Under the pieces are notes generated by a model. That model was not told the origin of the DNA. It worked only from the letters and a program-made list of their open reading frames with translations, and made no database searches. Source: Aporrectodea caliginosa (lineage: Eukaryota; Annelida; Clitellata; Crassiclitellata; Lumbricidae). Taken from it: a stretch of DNA of 64,000 nucleotides. Shown piece after piece: positions 45,975 through 56,990 of the stretch. The number at the start of each line of letters is the position of its first letter. Position 1 is the first letter of the stretch. The stretch lies in the NCBI GenBank assembly GCA_020284085.1, contig JACEVL010000766.1, forward strand, positions 1 to 64,000. The letters are read 5' to 3'. Both the position numbers and the translations under genes were made by a program.

Positions 45975-46784
45975 CAGGATGCGACCGTACGTATTATACG
46001 TATTTTATTTTGGACGATAAAATACGTATGATACGCGTACGGTAAAACTTTGCGTGCCGTACGTTACAATACGTTGTACCCTATAATTGTAAAATTGAAC
46101 ACGAAACGTTGCAACATAGTTAACTAAGTTACTAAAAGGCATAGCTGCCAAAAACAAACTTAACAAAGTTTACTGTAAGGTATCTACTGCGCGTATTCTT
46201 CTGAAACATCAACAAATTCAGTTTGCGTCCGACTCTGACGACTCGGAGTCACTAGCTGACTCTAGCTGCTCCCAGTCAACAACGGCCTCATCATAATCAA
46301 CGTCGGTAACTTTGTCTAGTAGGCGAGTGTTCCCGTGAATGTACACCATCTTCTCGACTGTTTTGCTGTTGAGCCTGCAGCGCATCTTATTGTGAAAGAA
46401 ACCGTGTAGACTCCAGTTGCGCTCTGCAGCACTTGACGACGCCGCCTGGCTGAGAATCTTAACCGCCAAATTATTCTGCAGCTCAGGAACAGCTGCGCCG
46501 AAATTGGACCACCATTCATTTGGTAGGCAGGCAATGTTTTCGCTGACGCCATTGCGATAGGTCTACCAAAGATGCCCTGCTTGGACCTGAACTTCGTTAG
46601 CTGATCTGCTATAAGCACTTGATGTTCAATATCAGGGATGAGCTGTTCCACAAGCCCATAGAATCCCGTCATAATTTCTAAGTCAACGTATTTTTACGTA
46701 TAATACGCGTATTTTACATTCGGGGATAAAAATACGTATGATACGCGTATTTTATTATGGGACTCAACGTACGGTCGCACCCTG
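45975..46784 (-). mobile_element. hAT element, internally deleted, 810 bp, intact TSD
   Basis: Ends CAGGATGCGACCGTACGT and, in reverse, CAGGGTGCGACCGTACGT; hAT termini typically begin CAGRG. Identical 8-bp flanks GAAGTTTA lie at 45967-45974 and 46785-46792. Subterminal ATACGTA/ATACGCGTA repeats lie at both ends. Inside is the C-terminal part of a transposase on the minus strand, so it derives directly from an autonomous hAT by loss of the 5' coding part. The perfect TSD suggests a fairly recent insertion. Confidence 0.95.
46218..46672 (-). pseudogene. hAT transposase C-terminal fragment, frameshifted
   Basis: The first frame (46672 to about 46530) reads QLTKFRSKQGIFGRPIAMAS. After a one-base shift near 46530 the second frame reads NEWWSNFGAAVPELQN, LSQAASSSAAERNWS and FFHNKMRCRLN. 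These are the GLFGRP, WW and S-x-x-x-ERNWS motifs of the hAT C-terminal dimerisation domain. The second frame ends with an acidic serine-rich tail and a stop at about 46218. The N-terminal BED and catalytic regions are absent, so it is not functional. Confidence 0.9.
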
Positions 46785-46814
46785 GAAGTTTATATATAAC
46801 TACTAGACAACGTT

Positions 46815-47697
46815 TAAGGTAAGTAAGTAAGTAAGTAAGTATATTCTTTATTCAACCAATTGCATATCCGCACTTTGGTGTACATACATTTATACAGAGT
46901 ATAACATTCTTATTATAAACGATCTGCGTGAAAGATTGTCAGCTTGTGGAATAAAACGGTCATGTAATCTCGGGCGCAGGGTGTAGGGGAGCGGCTTTTT
47001 GGGGGGGAGTAGTCCATGGAGTACATGCCCCGGGTTTCCTAGGACCGCAGAGAAGAGGCGTGAGTCGGCAGTGTTGCAAAGATGCTCAAACGATGGACTG
47101 TCCTCTGGCAGGTACCGCAGACGAATCAGACGCCGCATCGCCGACTGAAGGCGGTTCTTTTCTTGTTGCCCTGCAAACCCCCACCAAGCCGGAGCAGCAT
47201 AGAGCATTCGGGCCACCGTTGTAGCACGAACCACGTCGTATAGCATAGGGCCTGAAAGACCATGCGCCACGAGGATGCGCAAGGCATACAGCGATTGTCT
47301 GGCCTGACAACATATACGGGTGATGTGTGACTCGAAACTCAAAGCTTCATTCATTGTAACGCCCAAGATGACCATGCTGGAGACCCTTGTCAGTCCCGGA
47401 GTAGTAATCGGAACCGCGTCTCGCCCAGCACGCCCCCGTGGCCGACGAATCACCATTTCAAAGGTCTTTTTTGAGTTCAGTTTTAAGTTACAGGTTGCAG
47501 CCCAATCTGTGACGTGGTCTAGTTCTGCTGAGATCGTTGCACTGTGTGAGGCGGGTATCAGGAGATAAGTGTCATCAGCATATTTGATTAACCTGTTTGA
47601 AGGGTGGACCGTCTTGAGTTTTGAAATAGCTGTTATAAAGTTAGCTGGTCCCAAACCCGATCCCTGAACTATGCTGGCGCAGATACTAATAATTGCG
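46815..47697 (-). mobile_element. LINE-Z: 3' part of reverse transcriptase ORF
   Basis: The minus frame is open from about 47697 to 46890: SIVQGSGLGPANFITAIS, NRLIKYADDTYLLIP (YADD catalytic box), LNSKKTFEMVI, LGVTMNEALSFESHI, LYAAPAWWGFAGQ and RLIRLRYLP, ending RMLYSV and a stop at 46890. No frameshift, so it is young. The 5' end is truncated just upstream of the QGSGLG motif. The 3' end has AATAAAGAATATACTTACTTAC, a (TTAC)n tail. Solo 3' ends of the same element lie at 55433 and 63473. Clade uncertain (jockey superfamily). Confidence 0.9.
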
Positions 47698-48614
47698 GAA
47701 AGTAAGCCATTGAATTTGGTTGCATGTTTACGATTGTCTAAAATTATCAGAGGTGTCTAAAATTAGCTCTGTTTTGTGTATAATATTATCAAGTGTTAAA
47801 CGACACCTTGCGGCAAGAACGTAATATTTCTATAGCTAGCGATTTAACGCAATTCACAGGCATAATTGCAAAATGAAGGCGAATGCCTACATGTCTGACT
47901 GAGACTGTTTGTCTATGCATTGATCGGGCTATGCATCCGTCTATCTTTCCATCTTACTATTATAATAATTATTATCTATTTGAATTATATGGCACTGAAA
48001 AGTTCCGTCTTCGCTGCTTTATTTTCGAAGCCGACTGAATGCGGCAAGTTATTGTTTATAATTATGAAAACAAAGATAAATAGCGCTGCCCTCCTCCTTT
48101 ATACGCGCTAAGACTGTCACCTCTCGGCAACGATACTGGCAGAGTTTATATGTTCATTTCCACTGTAATGGAGATACTGTAAGCGTGATTTTATGGTGTC
48201 TAATTCATTCTTTGCATTTCAATTCATATTAACGAACATTTATCGATTCCAACCTCTGAGTACTGCGATTGACTGTTTTATTCTTATATAATTAAAATTA
48301 ACAAGTTTTAGAGGTGTCTAAGGGGAAGTTGGCATTTGATATACTGCAATAAGTGTTTCACGACATTTTACAACAATATAAGTAATACAGTTTAGAAATA
48401 TGGTTACTGATAAAATCCGTGAACATATCGTACATTTTATTTATCACGAATAAAGGTTGACGTTTTATTCACAGAATTTTCTTGTTTATTTTTTGTTCCC
48501 ACGCGCAACAAAACGACATTACTTAATATTTTCTGGTCTTTCCTTACCAAATGTTATCTTATGTTATCTTAGCCTACTTTAAAATTAATTCTCTAAACAC
48601 GTGATAAAGGACGT

Positions 48615-49035
48615 TTGTATGTATGTATGTATGTATGTATGTATGTATGTATGTATGTATGTATGTATGTATGTATGTATGTATGTATGTATGTATGTAT
48701 GTATGTATGTATGTATGTATGTATGTATGTATGTATGTATGTATGTATGTATGTATGTATGTATGTATGTATGTATGTATGCCTGTATGTATGTATGTAT
48801 GTATGTATGTATGTATGTATGTATGAGCACTTGTTATAGCGCCCTTCTAGATTTCTACTCAGAGGTGCTCCCGACTACAGCGCGGACACTGAATCGGAGT
48901 TTCACGCCGAAGTGCATGAGCAATTGCGAGTGAAGGACTTGCCCAGGGTCCGTACGCGGCGGCTTGAGGTGGATTCGAACCCGCAACCCTCCGGCTGCAA
49001 AACACGGAACATACCCCTACACCACTATGCTTCAC
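48615..49035 (-). mobile_element. SINE family A with a very long (ATGT)n tail
   Basis: Minus strand: head at 49035-48960 (A box partly eroded), central domain, hairpin tail (48880-48831), and a tail expanded to about 210 bp of ATGT (48615-48824). R-long copy 1 is uninterrupted at this point (AAAGAACGTTTAGGCATTAC near 42737), which gives the empty site. Confidence 0.92.
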
Positions 49036-49339
49036 AAGAACAGCTTTTAAGTTCAATGAGACTAATTTCGCCAGTCTTAAGCGTAAAGGAGGAGGGCGAC
49101 GCAAATCATAGTTGTTCTTATGACAAGACGTTGTTAAACAAGAAAACAAAGAACCAAAAAGATGTGTTTTATTCACGTTTTAAGATAAGGACACTGCAGT
49201 AAATGACCACAGCAGCCTAGAAATGAAGTTAAACAGGTTTATTGTATACTTCAACGCTCTCAAAAGACACCTTTGAACAGCTCTAGACGAACAAATATAT
49301 TCGTCTTGGCGAGCGACGGTGTTTCGCCACTGTTCGCCT

Positions 49340-50080
49340 TCTGACAGTGCCAGTTCCAAGCCTAGATAAAGGAGGAGGGCGACGCTAATGGTCTTTGTTA
49401 CCACACAGTGGTCGTTAAACATTAAACAAGCAAGCGCAATGTTAACTCCGCCGGTGTTCATCAGTGCCAGTCCAGCCTGGATGGAGGAGGAGGGCGATGC
49501 TAATGATCTTTATTATCACACAGTGTCGTTAAACTGAAACTACTACTACTACTGTTACGTCAAGCGCTGCCCCAATCTTTAAATAGCATGTCCTTGCTAC
49601 ATAAAAATATTCAGAAACTGTACTTGAACTGCTGAGTAAAATTTCAGGTACTAGGATGACATAGTGTGTAGTTGACTTAATCTCTTCGAATTCATACAAC
49701 ACACTTCGTATTTCAGATCAGTCAACTGCGCACTCAACAAAGTAAATAATTTTATCAGAAGATGAGGCAGAGTTGATATCAACGGGCGAGATTGTCCAAC
49801 AACATCGCTGAAGTACCTTCATATTAGACACCTTTAATACGGTTGCACAGCAGCGTATGAAAGTTTCGTAAAACTAATTCAATCAAGGTATCCGCATTAA
49901 ACGAGCAATCCATGGCGTCACTGTCAACGGCTCTAACAGTCGCAAGATGTCGTTAAATACTGAAACGTCATCCAGATGAAGCCGTCACTGCCTTACTGTG
50001 TTAGTGCCAGTACCAAGCCTGGATAAATTAGGAGGGCGGCGCTAATCATCTTTATTATGACACGGCGTCGTTAAACAGCA
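49340..50080 (+). repeat. Three plus-strand M1 copies
   Basis: M1 at 49345-49422, 49455-49535 and 50000-50078, the first two almost tandem (about 110-bp spacing). Between 49540 and 50000 there is an M6-like 'caacggctctaacagtcgcaagatgtcg' (49927) and otherwise nothing recognised. Confidence 0.75.
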
Positions 50081-50205
50081 AATAACCAGATCTAGGCCTA
50101 GATGAGGAAAAAAAGGAAAATACAAATTAAATCTAAAGATATCAACAGCAATACCAGACATAAGGCGTCGTTAAACTCTGCATCAGCACATATTAAATTT
50201 GTAAG

Positions 50206-50210
<5 letters not shown>

Positions 50211-50251
<41 letters not shown>

Positions 50252-50290
50252 GCGCCTCTTTAGAAAACTCATCAAAGGTGACCCTGACCT
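50211..50290. repeat. (CA)n tract and minus-strand hairpin tail
   Basis: (CA)n at 50211-50243, then TATATATAGCGCCTCTTTAG...CATCAAAGG, an eroded minus-strand copy of the LINE/SINE hairpin tail. Confidence 0.7.
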
Positions 50291-50689
50291 GTGCCTACAG
50301 AAGAAAACAAACAGACAGAATGGTCTTCAAACGCTTTGGAAATTGACACATAGAAAGAAAGAAGAAGCCTGTCACAGATTACATGGAAGCCAGTTCCTGA
50401 ATGAGAAACCTACCAATGCAAAGCTTACAGGTTGCCCTGTGAGAGTAGCCTACTCCACGAGTGAATAACCAGAACACCCTGTGTTGCAGAACGAAGAGAT
50501 CTGCGACCAGGCAATGAACCCCGACATAAACAAAACAAACTCTAGCATATAATGTAATGTAAACAATCGAAAATTTCTCCACGCCCTCAAAAGTCATGTC
50601 AGGGATACCAGCTTATTCACCGGCACTAGTAGGGGACTACATGTAGGGCCTGCGAAGCTGAGCAATATGGATTTAATTAATAACTCATT
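50291..50689. other. No gene recognised
   Basis: Unique sequence with a short minus open frame (50379-50597) lacking any recognisable domain. Confidence 0.35.
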
Positions 50690-51640
50690 TATTTATTTTA
50701 ATCCAATATTTAACGACATCCTATAGCTACAAAGGCTGTTGACGTCTTTAAAGTGTTTGATGTATTTCAGTTCATTTTCTTGTAATGTTCTCATAAGTTT
50801 TCTTTCACTTTTCTCGTCTTTGATTCCGTTTCTGATAGGATGTTGATGTTGAATGGTCGATTCTCCTTTATACCAGCAGATTTTTAACCCTTTGGAGGTG
50901 AGGTGGGGTATGACACACCCCAAGGCTATTCTACGCTGCTTTTTCTACGGAAAACGTAGAACCAGCTTGGATTATTTTTGTCTACCTTAGTGAATGTGAA
51001 ATACGGACACTTTAGGACACTTTCAGGTACTTTTGGACGCCATTTTTCTTATTTCTTGCATATTAAAGTGAAATTTTAATTTTTCGTATACATATTGATT
51101 TTAATGAATTTAAAAAAGTAACGGCACAGTGCCGAAAAAATGTGCGATTATAAGATATTACTGCATAATTATAGTGTTGCATCGATGCAAAATTGATCCA
51201 TTATTACGGGTATTATGTCACGACATTGTCACGTGTTCCCAAAATGTTACATGTTTTGAGGGCCACGAAGATGCCATTGCAAAGGGCCGCTTGATTTTGA
51301 GCGCCACCACGCTGGCCATAACAATTATGATTGAAAACTGTTATTTGTTCCTGAAAATCACCAGTTTAGCCGACAATAATTGGTTACATAACTGTAGTTT
51401 AGCTCACAATTTATATTATAGTTGATATTGCGACTTGCAAGTAATTATATGTATTGGGGTATGTCAGACCCCACCTCACCTGAAACGTTACAATGCTTCA
51501 CCTCACCTCCAAAGGGTTAAAAAAAGTGGCTCGCACGAAAAAAGTAAAGTCCTTTGCAATGCAATACACGCTGATTTATCAAGTGTTCAGCGACATCTGA
51601 CGGTTGCCAAAATCATTGACGTTTATGTTTGACGTTAATA
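50690..51640. repeat. M6-type module (minus) split by a piggyBac-like MITE
   Basis: 50700-50883 on the minus strand reads 'tatcagaaacggaatcaaagacg...catcaaacactttaaagacgtcaac', matching a tandem pair at 56070-56270. It is followed by the MITE and then by 51570-51630 ('ttcagcgacatctgacggttgcc...attgacg'), another module of the same theme. Confidence 0.6.
50884..51520. mobile_element. piggyBac-like MITE, 637 bp
   Basis: TTAA at both ends (50884-50887, 51517-51520), enclosing perfect 18-bp inverted repeats CCCTTTGGAGGTGAGGTG. The TTAA target and CCC start are hallmarks of the piggyBac superfamily. Subterminal GGTGAGGTGGGGTATG and its reverse lie inside each end. The open frame at 51129-51425 shows no transposase motif. 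It differs in sequence from the TTAA elements at 52403 and 62497. Confidence 0.85.
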
Positions 51641-52067
51641 GGAATATTATTTTTGTAAAGTTTTCACCGCAGAACGGCAAATGTTTCCTATACGCGATGA
51701 TTCTGAGGCTGGGAATGTCAAATCAGATTAACGTTGCTTGCAGCTGGGAAATATAAATAACGTCGAAGAAAGCATTTTAAAGGTGTGTGCTGAGAGCATT
51801 TCTATTTTGAGTAACGGTAACTGTAGATCATAATTTATGCTCGAACACTTTATTCTAATTTCTCATTCCCAGACTGTAGATTATATAATCAGTTCGTCAC
51901 AAAATTCTGTTACATAATATTTTATTTCCATTGACGTTAAGTTACCATTCGACCAAACGATCAGAAATAATATTTTATAATAGATGTCTGCATTCAGGAA
52001 TTCCAACATTCCGCAAAAACCTAACTATCCCAACACCAAACTAAACAGCACAGGCGTTACTCTGTAT

Positions 52068-52331
52068 TGTATGTATGTATGAGCACTTGTTATAGCGCCC
52101 CTTCAATATTTCTACTCAGTGGCGCTCCCGACTACAGCGCGGACACTGAATCGGAGTTTCACGCCAAAGCGCATGAGCAATTGCGAGTGAAGGACTTGCC
52201 CAGGCTCCCTACGCGACGGCTTGAGGTGGATTCGAACACGCAACCCTCCGGCTGCAAGCACTGTACATACCCGTATACACCACCGAACATACCCCACACC
52301 ACCGAACATACCCTACACCACCGCGCCCCAC
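52068..52331 (-). mobile_element. SINE family A with triplicated 5' end
   Basis: Short (ATGT)n tail, hairpin tail (52086-52135), central domain, B box, then the A-box side. About 20 bp (ACCACCGAACATACCC-like) is repeated three times at 52270-52320, most likely by slippage. It ends GCGCCCCAC at 52331. Confidence 0.9.
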
Positions 52332-52402
52332 ATTTTTTAAGTGGTGGTGATTGTCACCCCATTTTTTTCCATGTGCTAAATTATTTTTTACACTTTTTTG
52401 GC

Positions 52403-53359
52403 TTAACCCTCGGGCTACCAAGGGGGCCACCCCCTAGGTTTTTCATCTCAAACTTTGTACGTATGGAATAAAAATTTGACCTTTTAGGTAGCTGTAGGGG
52501 TTCATTTACACACGTCTTGAGGTAAATGTGAGATGATATCTCACACCGTTCGAAAGTTATACCCAATATACCCAAGGTACCAGGGGGGTGGATACCCCCT
52601 AGATTTTCGACTATATCTTATCCGTCCTTTATTATTAAGAGACACAAATTATACCATTCTATAGAGGGAATGTGGGGCTACATTTCTATGGTCACTGAGT
52701 TGACCTAAGACAACCGGAAGTGCTCAAAATAAATAATAATACGCGTAATATGCGTGAAAAATGGCTGAATGGAAGCACTCCCCCACTTAGTTGTTTGTCT
52801 GTAGCGTATTCATTTGTCTTCCTGGAAGAGAAACAAAGATACCATTCTTTAGAGGAATGTAGGGCTTCATTTGCATACCTACATCTTTGTCTTTTGAATA
52901 CCGGAAGTGATCAAAATAAATAATAATACGCGTAATCTGTGTGAAAATGGCTGAATACAGCATTACAACGTAAACCGATATATATGTATGGATATAGATG
53001 TATGGATGTACATTTATACTATATAAACATGTGTAGGGATGATTGTGTGTATCTTTTATACATAGATTAGTTTCAAAACACCCATAATCTTATATTTGTT
53101 AATCCAAAAAGTACAAAATGTACGCAATAATATACAATATTGCTAATTAATGGGTTCTGTTGTTAAAAGTGATGTAATTTCGAGGTGCATTCACATAATG
53201 TACAACTAAATATATCATTCTGTGCAGAAATGAATGCTGAATCCATTGGTATATTACAAGTTATGATATGTAAAACCAAACACGAAATCCAGGGGTGGTG
53301 GTAACCACCCCCCCTTGGTAGCCAGTGTTACAAAAAAAGCTTGGTAGCCCTAGGGTTAA
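52403..53359. mobile_element. piggyBac-like MITE, plus copy (957 bp with TTAA)
   Basis: TTAA at 52403-52406 and 53356-53359. The termini are CCCTCGGGCTACCAAG and, reversed, CCCTAGGGCTACCAAG. Subterminal runs such as GGGGGTGG(A/T)(T/A)ACCCCC occur near both ends. Two imperfect tandem units of about 180 bp (52640-52800 and 52815-52965) share GGAAGTG(C/A)TCAAAATAAAT. The flanks match R-long copy 1, where the empty site reads GGCATAAAGCAAG (43378). An inverted second copy is at 62497. Confidence 0.9.
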
Positions 53360-53470
53360 AGCAAGGTCAAGCAACGTTTTCTTGCATATTTAGCATCTGC
53401 AATGATGATAGATGTCTTCGCGTTTGCTTAATTACTTATCGTCTTATGTTGAATAAATTGGTGACGTCGT

Positions 53471-53692
53471 TTTTATTTTATTTATTTTATTTATTAAGGT
53501 CACTTGTTATAGCGCCCCTTCAAGATTTCTACTTAGAGGCGCTCCCGACTACAGCGCGGACACTGAATGGGAGTTTCACGCCAAAGCGCGTGAGCAATTG
53601 CAGTGAAGGATTTGGCCAGGGTCCCTACGCGGCGGCTCGAGGTGGATTCGAACCCGCAACCCTTCGGCTGCAAGACACCACAGCGCCCCGCG
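53471..53692 (-). mobile_element. SINE family A with (ATTT)n tail
   Basis: A (TTTA)n tract at 53471-53496, hairpin tail, central domain, B box region, then a deletion that removes most of the A-box side (CAAGACACCACAGCGCCCCG). The long plus frame over 53341-53949 crosses this SINE and is not a gene. Confidence 0.88.
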
Positions 53693-53800
53693 TATGTTTT
53701 GCTGTAGTTGACAGAATCGTATCAAGTTTGTGTAAAATGAAAGGAGGGAGAGGGGAGGGAGAAGGGAAGAAGAGGGTAGTTGGCGGCGAGGGAATAGGGG

Positions 53801-54139
53801 AATGTTCACCATCACTTCGTGGGACAGTTACATGTACGTCCATGCTTATTTTTGTTGCCTCCTTCGTCGAGTGTGCGATCTATGGACTGCGTACGCCATC
53901 TGCTGTCGGGAGTTTTCGACTTGGTGGAATAGGTTCGATTATTTACTAATTTATTGTTGCCTGATCCGTTATGTGTTCAATCTACAGACTGCTGACTCCA
54001 TAATGTTGTCGGGAGTAAGATCGACGTGGGTCTTTGGAGAGACCTCTGTCGTTAGTCATGGGTGGAGCTTCGATTTCATCAAAGACAGACAACGAATATC
54101 TGTTGTACGTTCACCCGGTGGATCGAGGAATGGGCGGAA
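53801..54139. other. No gene recognised
   Basis: R-long-related flank: 'gtcgggagtaagatcgacgtgggtctttggagagacctc' (54008) resembles 43505-43555 ('cgtacgtggatctttggaatcacctcgaccgatagtc'). Nothing else is supported. Confidence 0.4.
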
Positions 54140-54230
54140 TTGTGTCATACAAAGACGATTAACATCGTCCCCTACTTGAGTTAGGCTTTGGACTGGCACT
54201 GCCCGAAAACGGCTTTCTAACGGTTAACCG
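54140..54230 (-). repeat. M1 module, minus strand
   Basis: TGTGTCATACAAAGACGATT, CGTCCCCTACTTGAGTTAGG and GGACTGGCACTGCCC. Confidence 0.7.
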
Positions 54231-54381
54231 CTGATTGGTTACCAACAGATTAGCTTCATCCAATGATTTTTATAGCCTGATTATTTTTTTAGATGTCCAA
54301 TGGCGTCTTGCAGCTGACAGAACCGTTAGCAATGACAACATTCATTGAGAAAACCCTTCTCGAGACTGATTCAATAGCGTT

Positions 54382-54565
54382 AAGGATTGGATCCACAGTT
54401 TAACGGCAGCTTATGACAACATAGGGCGTTGCCGCCGACAAAGATTATTTTTGGCATATTACAGCTCTTACAGGAAGTGTGTGTGTCCACAGTTTAACGG
54501 CAGCTTATGACAACATAGGCCGTTTCCGCCGACAAAGATTAGTTTTTGGCATATTACAGGAAGAA
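54382..54565 (+). repeat. Two tandem M5 modules
   Basis: M5 at 54382-54473 and 54489-54558, nearly identical to each other and to 45862. Each is followed by ACAGGAAG. The first reads GGGCGTTGCC where the others read GGCCGTTGCC. Confidence 0.85.
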
Positions 54566-54664
54566 AAGTATGCAAAGGTGTCTAAACGGAAGACGTTCTT
54601 CAGCGACGTTATTGGACTGCCTCGGCGGCTACTAACAACCCTGCCTAATCTTCTAATTATTTTA

Positions 54665-54735
54665 TTTTATTCATTCATTCATTCATTCAGAGCATTTATA
54701 TAGCGCCCTTTCAAGAAACTAATCAGGAGCGCTGA
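54665..54735 (-). repeat. Solo hairpin tail with (ATTC)n
   Basis: (TTCA)n at 54668-54690, then TTTATATAGCGCCCTTTCAAG and GGAGCGCTG: the minus-strand form of the LINE-L 3' end, 5'-truncated to almost nothing. Confidence 0.75.
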
Positions 54736-54759
54736 AATACTGCAAATACTTGTTTTATC

Positions 54760-55012
54760 ACTCGAAGTCTCCGGATATTTCTTCTGCAACTAAAAGAACC
54801 AAGTAGTAAAAATCAGTTTACTCTGATGCGCCAAATCAAAGATCAAAAAATATTATGCCAGCATAAGAATAAACTTTTTATATTTTCTTATCTGTAGACA
54901 TGTACATGTACCTTCCCGTTGCCATTCATGCTCTGATATCTGGGTTCCTGTAGAGAAATTCCTTCATATAAATGTTACGCAGATCCGGCGACTAGTATTC
55001 TATGCAGTTTCT
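54760..55012. other. No gene recognised
   Basis: Short unique stretch. Confidence 0.3.
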
Positions 55013-55014
55013 GC

Positions 55015-55110
55015 ATAGCGACTTCGTGTCATTACAAAGATGCATACGTCGCCCTCCTCTTCTATCCAGCCTTTGGACTGGCACCGCCGGGGTAAGGCAG
55101 TGGCGCGGTT
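55015..55110 (-). repeat. M1 module, minus strand
   Basis: GTGTCATTACAAAGATGC, CGTCGCCCTCCTCTTCTATC and GGACTGGCACCGCC, then 'cagtggcg' flank. Confidence 0.75.
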
Positions 55111-55432
55111 ACCTGGAGGGATTTGATTACAATACTTTATCAGGTCTCATGGCATCAAAAGCCGTTGATGTTGATAGATTAAGAGTGGTAGCTAAACGAC
55201 TTTCTGTATACAGATTTGGATCTTCCTTTAAGGGTGATTGATTTGAAGTGTGGTTTCAACTATCATGGCCTCATATCCAAAGTAGCCCTATAAAGGGTTC
55301 TGACAACATAATGTCGTTAAACGCTGAAACTATTTCATTTTAGGAAAGCTCCAGTGTTGGAAAGGAGTAAAGAAAACAAAAGAAAAACTTCAGATGATAA
55401 CTCGGCCCATCGTTAAGCCGATGTACTCACAG

Positions 55433-55433
55433 T

Positions 55434-55477
<44 letters not shown>

Positions 55478-55635
55478 CAAGCAAGTAAGTAAGTAGGTAA
55501 GTTTATTCTTTATTAAACCAATTGCATATATATCCGCACTTTGGTGTACATACATTTATATAACATTCTTATTATAAGCGATCTGCGTGTGAGATTGTCC
55601 GCTTGTGAAATAAAACGGTCATGTAATCTAAGTTA
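55433..55635 (-). mobile_element. LINE-Z solo 3' end
   Basis: (AAGT)n at 55433-55498, then TTTATTCTTTATTAAACCAATTGCATAT and CCGCACTTTGGTGTACATAC, matching the 3' end of the LINE at 46815-47697 to about codon 20 from its stop. A 5'-truncated insertion. Confidence 0.88.
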
Positions 55636-56019
55636 GACTTAATAAATTTCCGAGCTTTAATTAAGCGCGTGTGAATAAACTGAGTCCTGCTAATTAGGTT
55701 GCTGGTTGTAGAAACAATACGCAGACCTCGAACGATACGACAATTAGGCTTAATTGCAAATAATAAGTAAATTACAAGATAAGAAAGTTTACTTCAATTT
55801 TGGACACCTTTAAAACGGTTTCAATTTAAGTAATAAATAATTTCGTTAACGTAATTAAGAATAAGAATAAGAATTAGATTAAAATTGAGGAGAAAACAGT
55901 TATTAATAGAGCCTATATGGCCGCCAAAAAATTAATGAAAAAGCCTGTACGGCTAGAAGATTAATTTTGTTTCTTTTAATATCAAAAAAGAAAGAAAAAA
56001 AAGGAGAAAAAAAAAGAAC
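55636..56019. other. A/T-rich, no gene recognised
   Basis: A-rich tracts (55855-56020). A fragment 'ttttggacacctttaaaacggtttc' (55798) is M3-like. Nothing else. Confidence 0.35.
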
Positions 56020-56300
56020 AACCACATGTCAAATTTCATCGTTGCAACTTCCTGTCAGAAAAGAAGCAAAGACAAGAAAAGAGAAAGAATTCTGATGAAA
56101 AACATTATTCGAAAATGAACTTAAATACATCAAAAACTTTAAAGTCGTCAATATCCTATCAGAAATAGAATCCAAGACGGAAAAAAGATAAAGAAAACTG
56201 ATGAAAACACTACACGAAAATTAATTGAAATGCATCAAAAACTTTAAAGACGTCAACGGCCTTTGTTGCTAAAAGATGTCATTAAACATTGGATAAATAA
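56020..56300 (+). repeat. Tandem pair of about 105-bp M6-type units
   Basis: Units at about 56055-56155 and 56157-56260 share (C)TATCAGAAA...AAAGA..., CTGATGAAAA and CATCAAAAACTTTAAAG(T/A)CGTCAA. They are followed by 'cggcctttgttgctaaaagatgtcattaaac'. The same unit lies reversed at 50740-50860. Confidence 0.7.
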
Positions 56301-56429
56301 AATAAATTGAATCAATTACATCAGTGATGTGTAGGTGCTATCCATGAACGTGTCAGACACAAGATGTCTTTAAACACTGAAAAGTAATCCGGCCACAGGA
56401 TTAATCCTCCTCCTTTCTTCAGTCGTGGT

Positions 56430-56990
56430 AGTGCTAACCAGGCGTGGTAGTGCTAGTCCCAAATATGGAGAAAGGAGGAGGGTGACGCTAAACATCTTTG
56501 CTATGGTTTCGAACCCTACCATATCCGAGCGATCGCTAAGGAGCTGGCTATGGAGCGGAGCCGCTGGCCAGTGGCCTCGGAGAAACACGACCTCAGAGGG
56601 CCAGGTACGCACACGAAACCTCTGGGTTAAGGCAATGTGAGTGGAAGATGGAAGTTTTGGTTAGTTACTGCATAATGCGACGCTCTGTCTCAGGATGGAT
56701 CGTTCAATATAACTCTTTCGCCGGCAGACCTTTTTATAAGAGATGAAGGTCCATAATTAAAGGTGTCTAAATGGAGTTTTTTTCGGTCACTATAAATTCT
56801 TTGTTTCACTGTATTGTACATAATTTAGAATTGTTGTCAACGGCCTTTGATCTCATTTTGACGACTTTAAACATAGGAATAAAAAATTAAAGCTGCGTAT
56901 TTTCATTTAGTTAATAATTGTCGAATTGAGCTTTTAGCGGCATCTTGTGGCATCAACGTACACAGCTAATTGGTAATTCAATTAGCTGCT
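56430..56990. repeat. M1 (plus, 56440-56505) and unassigned flank
   Basis: One M1 copy (GTGCTAGTCCCAAATATGG ... GGAGGAGGGTGACGC). The rest to 56990 contains an M6-like 'gttgtcaacggcctttgatctc' (56832) and no gene. Confidence 0.5.

Larger units (their letters stand above)
44480..49150 (+). repeat. R-long repeat, copy 2, with four insertions
   Basis: Co-linear with 40115-43520 after removing a SINE (44596-44966), a hAT-like element (45975-46784), a LINE-Z copy (46815-47697) and a SINE (48615-49035). Minus M1 copies at 45220, 45600 and 48040 match those of copy 1. The exon-like start is at 44487-44575. Confidence 0.85.
51641..53800 (+). repeat. R-long repeat, copy 3, with three insertions
   Basis: 51640-52060 matches 59600-60120 ('tttcaccgcagaac...atacgcgatga', 'aaaggtgtgtgctgagagcattt', 'gtctgcattca'). 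52015-52067, 52333-52402, 53360-53470 and 53693-53800 together match 43230-43520 and 39250-39520. It is broken by a SINE, a piggyBac-like MITE and another SINE. Confidence 0.75.

Noticed and set aside
46316..46672. 118-codon minus frame as an intact gene
   Set aside because: Only its first part is transposase. After the frameshift the true protein continues in another frame.
53341..53949. 202-codon plus frame
   Set aside because: It crosses a minus-strand SINE A, and its middle is antisense SINE sequence.
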